64,000 nucleotides of DNA, from contig JAGCJW010000026.1 of assembly GCA_017647785.1 (NCBI GenBank), positions 1-64,000 of the forward strand, given 5' to 3'. A model generated the notes under the pieces. The model searched no databases. It was not told the origin of the DNA and saw only the letters and a list, made by a program, of their open reading frames with translations. The position numbers and the translations under genes are program-made. The DNA comes from Bacteroidales bacterium (lineage in GTDB: Bacteria > Bacteroidota > Bacteroidia > Bacteroidales > P3). Of the stretch, positions 50,747 to 58,640 are shown piece by piece. Position 1 is the stretch's first letter; each line of letters begins with the position of its first letter.

Positions 50747-52810
50747 TTATTTTTCTATTCTTATACGAGCATCTACTGCAACTACTGCTGTTGGAGAACC
50801 TAACAATGGGTTTAAGTCCATTTCTGCGATTTCTGGTGCTGCTTGTACTAATGCTGCAACTCTTGCTATTTGGTCTGCATACAAATCTTCGTTTACAGGG
50901 TCTTGTCCTCTAACGCCTTGAATTATCTTGTATCCTCTTAAACGTTTTATCATTGCTTTTGCTTCTGCTACTCCGATTGGTGCAAGTCCTGCTTGAACGT
51001 CTTTCAATACTTCTACGAATATTCCTCCTAACCCGCATAATACTTGGTGTCCAAATAATGGTGTACGCATTGCTCCTATGAAGATTTCTGTTCCAAATAA
51101 CATTGGGTATGCTTGAACTGCGTAAGTATCTTTAATCTTCATTAATCTTTCAAACTCTGCTCTAACGTGTGCTTCGTCTTTTACGTTTAATGATACTCCA
51201 CCTACGTCTGATTTGTGAACAGGTCCTACAACTTTCATAACTTGAGGATATCCTGTTTTGTTTGCGAAAGCAACTATATCTTCTACGTTATCGCTTGAAA
51301 TATCTACTGCGTGGTTGATTCCTGCTGCGTCAAGTAATTCGTTCATTAACTTAACATCAAGGTATCCATCTTCGCAACGTGAGATGATTTCTCTTATCTT
51401 TTCTACGTCAATTTTTACTGTGTCTTCTTCTCCTGCTGGTTCTGGTGTAGCAACTATACGTCCTACTGCATTACCAAATACTGTTTCATCTGCGAAGTAA
51501 GTATTGCCCATTTCAACAAATTCTTTTACTTCATCACCTGCAACAAGTGTTGAAGGAAGTATTGGGAAGATTGGTTTTTTGCTTGTTTTCATTTTTTCAG
51601 AAAGCACTCTGTAAGCATCGTAAATTGGTGCTAAACCTGGTGTTCCGAAGATTACACACATTGCGTCTACGTTATCAAATTCGTTGTTGCAATAATCTAT
51701 AATTGTTCCAAGTTGTTCTGGTGTTCCTGTTGCAAGGAAGTCTATTGGGTTACCAACTGCTGAACCTGCGAAAAGTTTTGAAAGTAATTCGTCTGCTTTT
51801 GCTCCTTCAATGTGAGGGATATTCATTCCTGCTTTGCTTAATGCGTCTGTTAGCATTACTGCTGGTCCTCCTGCGTGTGTTATGATTGCTATGTTTTTAC
51901 CTTCGAATTGAGGATAAGTGAATATGTTACCTACTGTACAAAGTTCTTCTCTACCATAGCATCTTACGATTCCTGCTTTACGGAACAATGCATCTACTGC
52001 TACATCTGGTGATGCTAAAGCACCTGTGTGAGAAGATGCTGCTCTTGAACCTGCTTCTGATGAACCTGATTTAATTGCTGCTATCTTAACTCCTTTTGCT
52101 CTTAAACTTTTTGCGTGAGTAAGTAATTTTTGAGGATTTTTGATGTTTTCTATATACATCAATATTACTTTTGAAGAAGTTTCTGGGTCGAAACTTTCAT
52201 CATGATATTCCAATAAGTCTTCTATTCCTAATTGTGCAGAGTTTCCTACTGCCCAGCAGTGATTGAAATGCAATCCTTGTTGCATTCCGATATCCATAAT
52301 AAAGCAACCTGTTGCTCCACTACCTGTTATGAAATCTACTCCTTTAGGAGATGATTTTGGGAATGGTTTTGAGAATATTGCGTGATGGTGTGGTGTAAAG
52401 ATACCTGTACAGTTTGGACCTATCAAGCAAGCTCCTGCTTTTTCTATTAAGTTTACTATTCTTAATTCTAGTTCTTTTCCTTCGTGGCTTTCTTCTCCAA
52501 ATCCTGCTGATATAATTATAAATGCTTTTGTATTTTTTTCTTCTGTAAGAACTCTAACTGTTTCTTCTGTATATTTTGCTGCTATTGCTATAACTGCTAA
52601 ATCTACTTGTGGAAGTTCGTTTACTGTTTTGCTACATTTTATTCCTTGGATTTCGTCTTCTTTAGGATTTACTACATATAATTGTCCTTTGAATCCACCT
52701 TCTATAATGTTTCTTAGTATTGCACCACCTGGTTTTGCAGTGTCATTACTTGCTCCTACAACTACTATGCTTTGAGGATTTACTAATTGCTTTGTTACTT
52801 TTGTACTCAT
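50747..52810 (-). CDS. ADP-forming acetate/acyl-CoA synthetase (fused alpha-beta)
   Basis: 687 residues. Order: CoA-binding Rossmann domain (about 1-130, with VGASNDTAKPGG), two ligase-CoA domains with the phosphorylated His in SSHTGALAS (near residue 260) and ITHAGGPAV, then a C-terminal ATP-grasp beta domain (about 460-687). The enzyme converts acyl-CoA, ADP and phosphate to the free acid, CoA and ATP, conserving energy at the end of fermentations. Its neighbourhood (AMP-forming acyl-CoA synthetase and lysine-fermentation genes) suggests acetyl- or butyryl-CoA as substrates. Confidence 0.93.
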   Translation of the reverse strand: MSTKVTKQLVNPQSIVVVGASNDTAKPGGAILRNIIEGGFKGQLYVVNPKEDEIQGIKCSKTVNELPQVDLAVIAIAAKYTEETVRVLTEEKNTKAFIIISAGFGEESHEGKELELRIVNLIEKAGACLIGPNCTGIFTPHHHAIFSKPFPKSSPKGVDFITGSGATGCFIMDIGMQQGLHFNHCWAVGNSAQLGIEDLLEYHDESFDPETSSKVILMYIENIKNPQKLLTHAKSLRAKGVKIAAIKSGSSEAGSRAASSHTGALASPDVAVDALFRKAGIVRCYGREELCTVGNIFTYPQFEGKNIAIITHAGGPAVMLTDALSKAGMNIPHIEGAKADELLSKLFAGSAVGNPIDFLATGTPEQLGTIIDYCNNEFDNVDAMCVIFGTPGLAPIYDAYRVLSEKMKTSKKPIFPILPSTLVAGDEVKEFVEMGNTYFADETVFGNAVGRIVATPEPAGEEDTVKIDVEKIREIISRCEDGYLDVKLMNELLDAAGINHAVDISSDNVEDIVAFANKTGYPQVMKVVGPVHKSDVGGVSLNVKDEAHVRAEFERLMKIKDTYAVQAYPMLFGTEIFIGAMRTPLFGHQVLCGLGGIFVEVLKDVQAGLAPIGVAEAKAMIKRLRGYKIIQGVRGQDPVNEDLYADQIARVAALVQAAPEIAEMDLNPLLGSPTAVVAVDARIRIEK

Positions 52811-52828
52811 ATATTTTAATTTTATTTT

Positions 52829-53332
52829 TTATTCTTCTGTATTGATAGTTTGAATTGCACAATTAAATCGTTCCATTATCTTTTTTGCCGTATATTTATT
52901 CAAATCCGGCACTTCAACTTGTGGATATTCCTGTGTTGATAGGTAAATTCCACTTATTACTTCATTAGAAAAAATCGTTTTATTTGAATCTGTTATTGCA
53001 TATCTACATTCTATCTTTTTGCCATTTGGAATCATTTCACTTAATTTTAATTCCACTTCTTTTTCACTGGCAAATTGAACATATATAACAGAGTTTTCTT
53101 CAATAGTTACGGGAGTTTTAGAATCTATTGTCAATCCTAAGCAATGTTTTTCTCCATCATAAAGATATTGAATACAGATTCTGAAATTTTCATAGTTAGT
53201 ATTAACATAGTTTCTTTCCCCCTTATAAAGTGTCTTACCATCTTTCGTTTCTACCATTAGTTTACATGGAGTTTCCTGTGCGAAAGAGATTACTGACACA
53301 AAAAGCAATGCTATTACGATTATTTTTTTCAT
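52829..53332 (-). CDS. Exported protein of unknown function (167 aa)
   Basis: 167 residues with a signal peptide (MKKIIVIALLFVSVISFAQ). The mature part is predicted beta-rich with four cysteines (in PCKLMV, FRICIQ, KHCLGL, KIECRY), perhaps two disulfides. No known domain is recognised. It lies between two CoA-ligase genes with gaps of 18-19 bases, implying cotranscription, though a link to acyl-CoA chemistry is not evident. Confidence 0.7.
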   Translation of the reverse strand: MKKIIVIALLFVSVISFAQETPCKLMVETKDGKTLYKGERNYVNTNYENFRICIQYLYDGEKHCLGLTIDSKTPVTIEENSVIYVQFASEKEVELKLSEMIPNGKKIECRYAITDSNKTIFSNEVISGIYLSTQEYPQVEVPDLNKYTAKKIMERFNCAIQTINTEE

Positions 53333-53351
53333 TCTCTCGGTTCTTTATTTA

Positions 53352-55007
53352 TTATTTACCCATATAAATATATCTCTTGATACTACGTTTAGGAGTTTTT
53401 TCAAATTCCTCTTCTTGTAAGTAAACATTTGATATTTGTTCGTATGAAGACAATAGCTGATTTGTTTGAGTCTTAACTTGATTCTTCAATTCTTCTTGGC
53501 TTGCTGTTATATTATGAGAATCCAAGTAGTCTTGATCCAAATAAACTAAAGCAACTAACTTTCCATCTTCTTCTTTTACCAAACTTTCACTTACAATTTC
53601 TAAACTATTGATTATATCTTCTATTTCTTCAGGATATATATTTTGTCCGCTTGGTCCTAAAATCATATTTTTGCTACGTCCTTTTATATAAAGGTTTCCA
53701 TCTTTATCTTTTATACCTAAATCGCCTGTTCGCATCCAACCATCTTCTGTAAAGGCTGCTTTTGTTGCTTCTTCGTTTTTGTAATAACCCATCATCACAT
53801 TGGCTCCCCTTACAAGAATTTCTCCTGTTATCTTTATTTCATCAGGCGAGTCAATCTTAACTTCCATTCTTGGAGCAGGCTTTCCACAAGAGCCTAATTT
53901 ATGTTCTTTCCAGTCAGCATAACAAATGATTGGTCCACATTCAGTCATTCCATATCCTACTGTATGAGGAAAACCTATCTTTTTAAAGAATGTTTCAACC
54001 TCTCTATTAAATGCAGCTCCTCCTATAATGATTTCATAGAATCTTCCACCAAATGACTCCATCAAAGTAGCAAGTATCTTACCCTTTATTATTGTATCTA
54101 TAACAGGAGTTCTTAAAAGAAGTTTCATTTTTGTCTTATCCAATATTGGTTTTAGTTTACTCTTGTAAACCTTTTCTATGATAAGAGGTACAGAAATAAT
54201 AATATCAGGTTTTATTCTTGCAAAGGCTTCTGCTATTATCTTTGGAGAAGGGATACGAGTCAAGAAATGAATATGAATACCTCTTATAAACTCAAATATC
54301 ACTTCAAATTGCAAACCATACATGTGAGCCATTGGCAAAATAGAAACAACATTATGTCCTGCTTGTAAATTAGGCAACACCTCGCAAGCAAACATATAGT
54401 TACTCAATAATGCTCTATATGAAAGCATTACTCCTTTGCTCACAGATGTTGTACCTGAAGTGTAGTTGATTAAAGCTAAAGTATCCAAATTATCTCTTTG
54501 ATAGTTTACATCATCTTTAGTAAATCCATTTGGATATTTCTTTGCAAACTCATTATCTAAGTTATTATACACTTTAGCGAAGTTGTCATCATTACAACTT
54601 ACTAATTCATATCCTTGCATTTGAATAATCGCTGAAAGATGAGGCATATCCTCTGCTTGCAAACCTTCCCACACTACATCTCCAACAAATAACAATTTAC
54701 CATCAGAATGATTTACCAAGTGCATTACCGATTCACTCTTGAACTCATGCAACAAAGGAACAGCTACTGCACCATAAGTAAGAGTTGCGAAAAAGACAAC
54801 AGCCCATGCAGAGCAGTTTCTACCACAAAGAACTATCTTATCCCCTTTTTCAATTCCTGTTTGTTCAAATAAAATATGTAATTTAGCTATTTTTTCAGCT
54901 ACTTCTCTATAATATATTGGTTCTTGTTTATAATCACTTAAAGCAGGTAAATCCCAGTTACTTTTAAAACCCGCAGTTATATTTGCAATAAAACTATCTG
55001 TGTACAT
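53352..55007 (-). CDS. AMP-binding acyl-CoA synthetase
   Basis: 551 residues of the ANL superfamily. Motifs: P-loop INYTSGTTSVSKGVMLS (A3), GYGMTECGP (A5), RTGDLG (A7), GRSKNMILGPSGQNIYPEEI (A8) and the C-terminal catalytic Lys region KTPKRSIKRY (A10). It most resembles long-chain fatty-acid-CoA ligases. Its promoter element TATCTTTG is 34 bases upstream. It is divergent from the lysine-fermentation cluster, sharing its upstream region. Confidence 0.92.
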   Translation of the reverse strand: MYTDSFIANITAGFKSNWDLPALSDYKQEPIYYREVAEKIAKLHILFEQTGIEKGDKIVLCGRNCSAWAVVFFATLTYGAVAVPLLHEFKSESVMHLVNHSDGKLLFVGDVVWEGLQAEDMPHLSAIIQMQGYELVSCNDDNFAKVYNNLDNEFAKKYPNGFTKDDVNYQRDNLDTLALINYTSGTTSVSKGVMLSYRALLSNYMFACEVLPNLQAGHNVVSILPMAHMYGLQFEVIFEFIRGIHIHFLTRIPSPKIIAEAFARIKPDIIISVPLIIEKVYKSKLKPILDKTKMKLLLRTPVIDTIIKGKILATLMESFGGRFYEIIIGGAAFNREVETFFKKIGFPHTVGYGMTECGPIICYADWKEHKLGSCGKPAPRMEVKIDSPDEIKITGEILVRGANVMMGYYKNEEATKAAFTEDGWMRTGDLGIKDKDGNLYIKGRSKNMILGPSGQNIYPEEIEDIINSLEIVSESLVKEEDGKLVALVYLDQDYLDSHNITASQEELKNQVKTQTNQLLSSYEQISNVYLQEEEFEKTPKRSIKRYIYMGK

Positions 55008-55040
55008 AATATTTTCCTATAAAATTATGGGTTTATTCTG

Positions 55041-55048
55041 CAAAGATA
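55041..55048 (-). promoter_or_regulatory. -7 promoter element for the acyl-CoA synthetase operon
   Basis: The minus strand reads TATCTTTG, 34 bases upstream of the start codon at 55007. No clear -33 element. Confidence 0.5.
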
Positions 55049-55132
55049 TAAAAAAAATAACATAAAAGCATAATTTAATATAAGTTTAGACTGAAAATCC
55101 CAAATAGTTCTTCATTTCAAAAAAAAACGATT

Positions 55133-55186
55133 CTTGATTTCAGTAAAACAAATCAAAGAAATAATTTTCTTAAATCAAAGAAATAA
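55133..55186 (-). repeat. TTATTTCTTTGATTT repeat block in the divergent promoter region
   Basis: Minus-strand units TTATTTCTTTGATTT start about 22 bases apart (plus-strand AATCAAAGAAATAA at 55151-55164 and 55173-55186), preceded by a TGAAATCAAGAA half-unit at 55133-55144. The block ends just before the -7 element of the lysine genes, so it could be an operator array. Confidence 0.65.
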
Positions 55187-55188
55187 GT

Positions 55189-55196
55189 TATCTTTG
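55189..55196 (+). promoter_or_regulatory. -7 promoter element for the lysine-fermentation genes
   Basis: TATCTTTG matches TAnnTTTG, 42 bases upstream of the atoD start at 55239 and directly abutting the repeat block. Confidence 0.6.
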
Positions 55197-55238
55197 CAAG
55201 ATAATAGGAAAATAATACAACAAAAAAATAAATGCAAT

Positions 55239-55877
55239 ATGAGTAAAGAGATAACAATCGACCAAGCAGTCGAAATGATTAAAGACGGCATGACCGTAAT
55301 GATTGGAGGCTTTTTAGCAGCAGGTAGTGCAAACAGAATAATAGAAGCATTAGCAAAAGCAGGACGTAAAGACCTTACAGTAATATGTAATGACACATCT
55401 TACCCTGAAAAAGGCTCAGGATTGTTAGTTGCATCTGGTTGCGTTAAAAAAGTAATAGCTTCACACATAGGAACAAACCCTGTTACAGAACAAAAAATGA
55501 AAGACGGGGAAATGGAAGTTGAATTAGTACCACAAGGAACATTGGCAGAAAGAGTAAGAATCGGTGGAGCAGGTATAGGAGGCTTTTTAACAAAAACAGG
55601 ACTTGGAACATTAGCAGGCGAAGGAAAAAGAGTAATAGAAGTAAACGGAGAAGAATTTCTTTTAGAACTTCCATTAAGAGCAGACGTTGCTTTGATAGGA
55701 GCATCAGTTGCTGACAAATATGGCAACCTTATTTACCGCGGAACAAGTCAAAACTTCAACCCTCTTATGGCTACTGCAGCAGATGTTGTAATTGCAGAAG
55801 TAAAAGAAACAGTTGAAAGCATAGCTCCTGAAGCAGTAAAAACACCTTACCTATTCGTAGATTATTTAGTAAAATAA
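55239..55877 (+). CDS. atoD: CoA-transferase alpha subunit (AtoD-like)
   Basis: 212 residues from MSKEITIDQAVEM; a longer frame starting at 55134 runs through repeats and the promoter and is rejected. The family signature IGGFLAAGSANRIIEAL and the GAGIGGFLTKTGLGT loop identify the alpha subunit of class I acetoacetate/butyrate CoA-transferases. The beta subunit, which carries the catalytic Glu and is normally adjacent, is not in this cluster. With kal and kce downstream, transfer of CoA between acetoacetate or 3-aminobutyrate-pathway acids in lysine fermentation is the likely role. Confidence 0.92.
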   Translation: MSKEITIDQAVEMIKDGMTVMIGGFLAAGSANRIIEALAKAGRKDLTVICNDTSYPEKGSGLLVASGCVKKVIASHIGTNPVTEQKMKDGEMEVELVPQGTLAERVRIGGAGIGGFLTKTGLGTLAGEGKRVIEVNGEEFLLELPLRADVALIGASVADKYGNLIYRGTSQNFNPLMATAADVVIAEVKETVESIAPEAVKTPYLFVDYLVK

Positions 55878-55900
55878 CAAAAAAATAAAACATAAAAAAA

Positions 55901-56293
55901 ATGGCAGCAAAATCAATAATAAGAATGAGAATGTCAGCACATGACGCTCATTATGGCGGAAACCTTGTAGATGGTGCAAGAATGTTAAACCTATTTGGCG
56001 ACGTAGCAACAGAACTTTTAATCATACAAGACGGAGATGAAGGATTATTCTGTGCATACGACAATGTAGAATTTTTAGCACCTGTATATGCAGGAGATTA
56101 CATTGAAGCAGTAGGCGAAATCACACACGTTGGAAACACATCTCGTAAAATGAAATTTGAAGCACGCAAAGTAATTGCTCCAAGAACAGACATATCAGAT
56201 TCAGCAGCAGACGTATTGGCAGAGCCAATAGTAGTTTGTAGAGCAAGCGGAACTTGCGTAGTACCAAAAAATTGCCAAAGAAACAATAAATAA
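55901..56293 (+). CDS. kal: 3-aminobutyryl-CoA ammonia-lyase
   Basis: 130 residues, a single hot-dog fold. The sequence [29 protein letters not shown] and [15 protein letters not shown] matches Kal of lysine fermenters closely. It removes ammonia from L-3-aminobutyryl-CoA to give crotonyl-CoA. The gene lies 23 bases after atoD and 10 before kce, in one operon. Confidence 0.93.
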   Translation: MAAKSIIRMRMSAHDAHYGGNLVDGARMLNLFGDVATELLIIQDGDEGLFCAYDNVEFLAPVYAGDYIEAVGEITHVGNTSRKMKFEARKVIAPRTDISDSAADVLAEPIVVCRASGTCVVPKNCQRNNK

Positions 56294-56303
56294 TCAAGAA
56301 AAA

Positions 56304-57137
56304 ATGGAAAAATTAATCATAACAGCAGCTATCTGTGGAGCAGAGGTTACAAAAGAACAAAACCCAGCTGTTCCATATACAGTAGAAGAAATAGTGAGAG
56401 AAGCAAAATCTGCAGTAGATGCAGGAGCTGCAATCGTTCACCTTCACGTTAGAGAAGACGATGGTACACCTACACAAAACCACGCAAGATTCCAAGAATG
56501 TGAAGAAGCAATTTACAAAGTATGTCCTGATGTAATCATCATTCCTTCAACAGGAGGAGCAGTTGGAATGAGCCCAGATGAAAGATTAGACTCAACAAAC
56601 ACTAATCCAATACCTGAAATGGCTACATTAGATTGCGGAACATGTAACTTTGGAGACGAAATATTCGACAACACAATGCCAACAATGCGTGCATTCGGTA
56701 AGAGAATGATAGAAAAAGGCATTAAACCAGAATACGAATGCTTTGAAATGGGACACCTTGACACTATTTTAACAATGGCACGCAAAGGCGAAGTTCCAGG
56801 ACACCCAATGCAATTCAACTTTGTTTTAGGCGTACCAGGTTGTACTCCTGCAACAGTTAGCAATCTTGCTTGGTTAGTAAACAACATACCTGCTGGCTCA
56901 ACATGGACCGTTACAGGAGTTGGACGTTCTGCTTTCCAAATGGCAGCAGCTGCTATTGCAATGGGCGGAAACGTAAGAGTAGGATTTGAAGACAACATCT
57001 ACCTTTCAAAAGGCGTTAAAGCAGCTTCAAATGGTGAACTTGTAGAAAAAGTAGTTCGCATTGCAAAAGAATTAGGCAGAGAAATCGCAACTTCAGCAGA
57101 AGCAAGAGAAATCTTAGGCTTGAAGCCAAGAAAATAA
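56304..57137 (+). CDS. kce: 3-keto-5-aminohexanoate cleavage enzyme
   Basis: 277 residues of the BKACE family (TIM barrel). The metal-binding HLHVREDDG motif (about residues 46-54) and the later PSTGGAVGMSPDER and ECFEMGHLD motifs are typical. Kce condenses 3-keto-5-aminohexanoate with acetyl-CoA to give 3-aminobutyryl-CoA and acetoacetate, immediately before the Kal step. The early lysine-pathway genes (kamA, kamDE, kdd) are not in the window. Confidence 0.95.
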   Translation: MEKLIITAAICGAEVTKEQNPAVPYTVEEIVREAKSAVDAGAAIVHLHVREDDGTPTQNHARFQECEEAIYKVCPDVIIIPSTGGAVGMSPDERLDSTNTNPIPEMATLDCGTCNFGDEIFDNTMPTMRAFGKRMIEKGIKPEYECFEMGHLDTILTMARKGEVPGHPMQFNFVLGVPGCTPATVSNLAWLVNNIPAGSTWTVTGVGRSAFQMAAAAIAMGGNVRVGFEDNIYLSKGVKAASNGELVEKVVRIAKELGREIATSAEAREILGLKPRK

Positions 57138-57153
57138 TTCTTTGTTTTAAAAT

Positions 57154-57214
57154 AATAACTCTTGAAAAGAATTTCCTGAAATCAAGAAAGGATTTTTTCT
57201 TTTCAAGAGTTATT
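57154..57214. terminator. Long-stem bidirectional terminator
   Basis: AATAACTCTTGAAAAGAA (57154-57171) and its exact complement (57197-57214) form an 18-bp perfect stem with a 25-base loop, followed by a T run. It separates convergent kce and the T9SS protein gene. Confidence 0.9.
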
Positions 57215-57252
57215 TTTATTTTTCTTTGTTTTTTTCAAGCGTTTCTTTGCTT

Positions 57253-58359
57253 TTATTGAATGATTACTTTCTTATTAGCAAAGCCCCTTTGTGTTTTTAT
57301 TCTTACAATATACATTCCACTTTCAAGATGTGATACATCTATGGTTTCAATATTTTGTTTTCCCTCTTTCCTTAATACAACTTGTCCTAAACTATTATGG
57401 ATTTCTATTTCTCTTATCTTGAAAGATGATTGCACTGTTACTACATCATTTGCAGGATTTGGCGAAACGTTAGAATATCTATCTACCGTAGCATCGTAGA
57501 TACACATATCAGTAGTGTCATTAGTATTAAAGTTTATTCCATCTCCCAAAGTAGAGTCTGTTTCTGCAAAAATTGGGAAGAAATACATTTGACAGGTGTT
57601 TGGAGCTGCTGGACTTTCTCCTGATTCTATCGGTAGAAATTCATATCCTGCTGCACTAGATGGATGCTCACTCCATTGTACCCAAGCATCAGAAGAAATA
57701 TCTGAAGAGGTTCTTACTAACGATGGATAATCAAAATAACATTCTTTTGTTCCTACAACATGAAGTAAACGAGTAGACGTATTCGTTACATCTTCCACTA
57801 TATAAAACAATCCATTGACGTTTACAGGAGTATCAAAATAAAATTCAAGATATCCGGAACCATTAACATTAGAAAAAATAAAGTTAGAATCAATATCAAT
57901 ATCAACTATTTCTCTATCTAATGTTCCATTCATTATTTTTAATTTACCTTTTGGTATTGAATCATAATATTCTATCCATTGATTAAAATAGGCAGAAGAC
58001 AAGCCTTCTGTTTCCCAAACAATATGTGATAGATTTGAATAAAAAATATCATAGGTGGAAAAAAGATGATTAACTCCTATTGCAACACCTTTAAGAGTTA
58101 ATAAAGTATCTGTATAACATGGTTGCGCTCTATCAAGTGTACCAGAAATTGCTCCTGTTAATGAAAAAAAAGAATGTCCCCTTGTCATTCCATATCTCAT
58201 ATCTAATTCACCTGTTGAAAATAATGTCAGACCACAATTATCAATATCTATGTAATCGGGCAAGAAATAATCTTCAAATATGGTATCTGACACACTTTGT
58301 CCTTTTGTTCCAAAAGACAAAACTATAACTAACGCTAAAATAAATAATATTTTTTTCAT
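57253..58359 (-). CDS. T9SS-secreted protein of unknown function (368 aa)
   Basis: 368 residues: signal peptide (MKKILFILALVIVLSFGTKG), a beta-rich body with many Thr, Ser and Asp, and a type-A T9SS sorting domain at the C-terminus (about 295-368; SPNPANDVVTV, HNSLGQVVLR, SGMYIVRIKT). It is therefore an outer-membrane-exported cargo. I recognise no catalytic or binding domain in the body. The gene has an unusually long leader of about 115 bases with competing hairpins. Confidence 0.85.
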   Translation of the reverse strand: MKKILFILALVIVLSFGTKGQSVSDTIFEDYFLPDYIDIDNCGLTLFSTGELDMRYGMTRGHSFFSLTGAISGTLDRAQPCYTDTLLTLKGVAIGVNHLFSTYDIFYSNLSHIVWETEGLSSAYFNQWIEYYDSIPKGKLKIMNGTLDREIVDIDIDSNFIFSNVNGSGYLEFYFDTPVNVNGLFYIVEDVTNTSTRLLHVVGTKECYFDYPSLVRTSSDISSDAWVQWSEHPSSAAGYEFLPIESGESPAAPNTCQMYFFPIFAETDSTLGDGINFNTNDTTDMCIYDATVDRYSNVSPNPANDVVTVQSSFKIREIEIHNSLGQVVLRKEGKQNIETIDVSHLESGMYIVRIKTQRGFANKKVIIQ

Positions 58360-58401
58360 ATCTTTAATTAGTATTTAAAATATCATTAAACGTATTTTAA
58401 T

Positions 58402-58474
58402 CTTGCTTTGATTGGATTTATTTTAACAATGTTTGCTCAAAGCAAGCAGGTAAGCAAACATCTCTATTTGCTTA
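58402..58474 (-). promoter_or_regulatory. Leader with overlapping, mutually exclusive hairpins
   Basis: Three inverted-repeat pairs are interleaved: 58402-58410 with 58438-58446 (CTTGCTTTG/CAAAGCAAG), 58429-58437 with 58453-58461 (ATGTTTGCT/AGCAAACAT), and 58451-58458 with 58467-58474 (TAAGCAAA/TTTGCTTA). The second and third share bases, so only one can form. This alternation resembles an attenuator or RNA switch in the 5' leader of the T9SS gene at 57253-58359. Confidence 0.5.
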
Positions 58475-58485
58475 AATTGTTTTTA

Positions 58486-58493
58486 CAAAGGTA
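58486..58493 (-). promoter_or_regulatory. -7 promoter element upstream of the 368-aa T9SS gene
   Basis: The minus strand reads TACCTTTG; a second candidate, TATCTTTG, is at 58538-58545. The first places the transcript start so that the leader spans the competing hairpins. Confidence 0.45.
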
Positions 58494-58585
58494 GGTTATG
58501 CTTTTAGAGTTTTGCATAATATTTTTAATAGATGCTACAAAGATAAAAATAATTCTTTGAATAAATAAATAGAAAAAAACAAAAA

Positions 58586-58619
58586 AAAGCGAAGTTTCTT
58601 TGTTTTGAAACTCCGCTTT
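58586..58619 (-). terminator. Terminator of the giant T9SS gene
   Basis: AAAGCGAAGTTTC and GAAACTCCGCTTT pair over 13 bases with one mismatch around an 8-9-base loop, followed on the minus strand by a T-rich run, 22 bases after the stop codon at 58641. Confidence 0.8.
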
Positions 58620-58640
58620 CATTATTTGATGTGTTATTGC

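Noticed and set aside
50747..52810. Succinyl-CoA synthetase or acetyltransferase (Pat-like) for this protein
   Set aside because: There is no C-terminal GNAT domain as in Pat enzymes, and the alpha-beta order with SHTGA motif fits ADP-forming acyl-CoA synthetases better.
55134..55238. Longer start of AtoD at 55134
   Set aside because: The extension translates the repeat block and promoter; the family N-terminus is at 55239.
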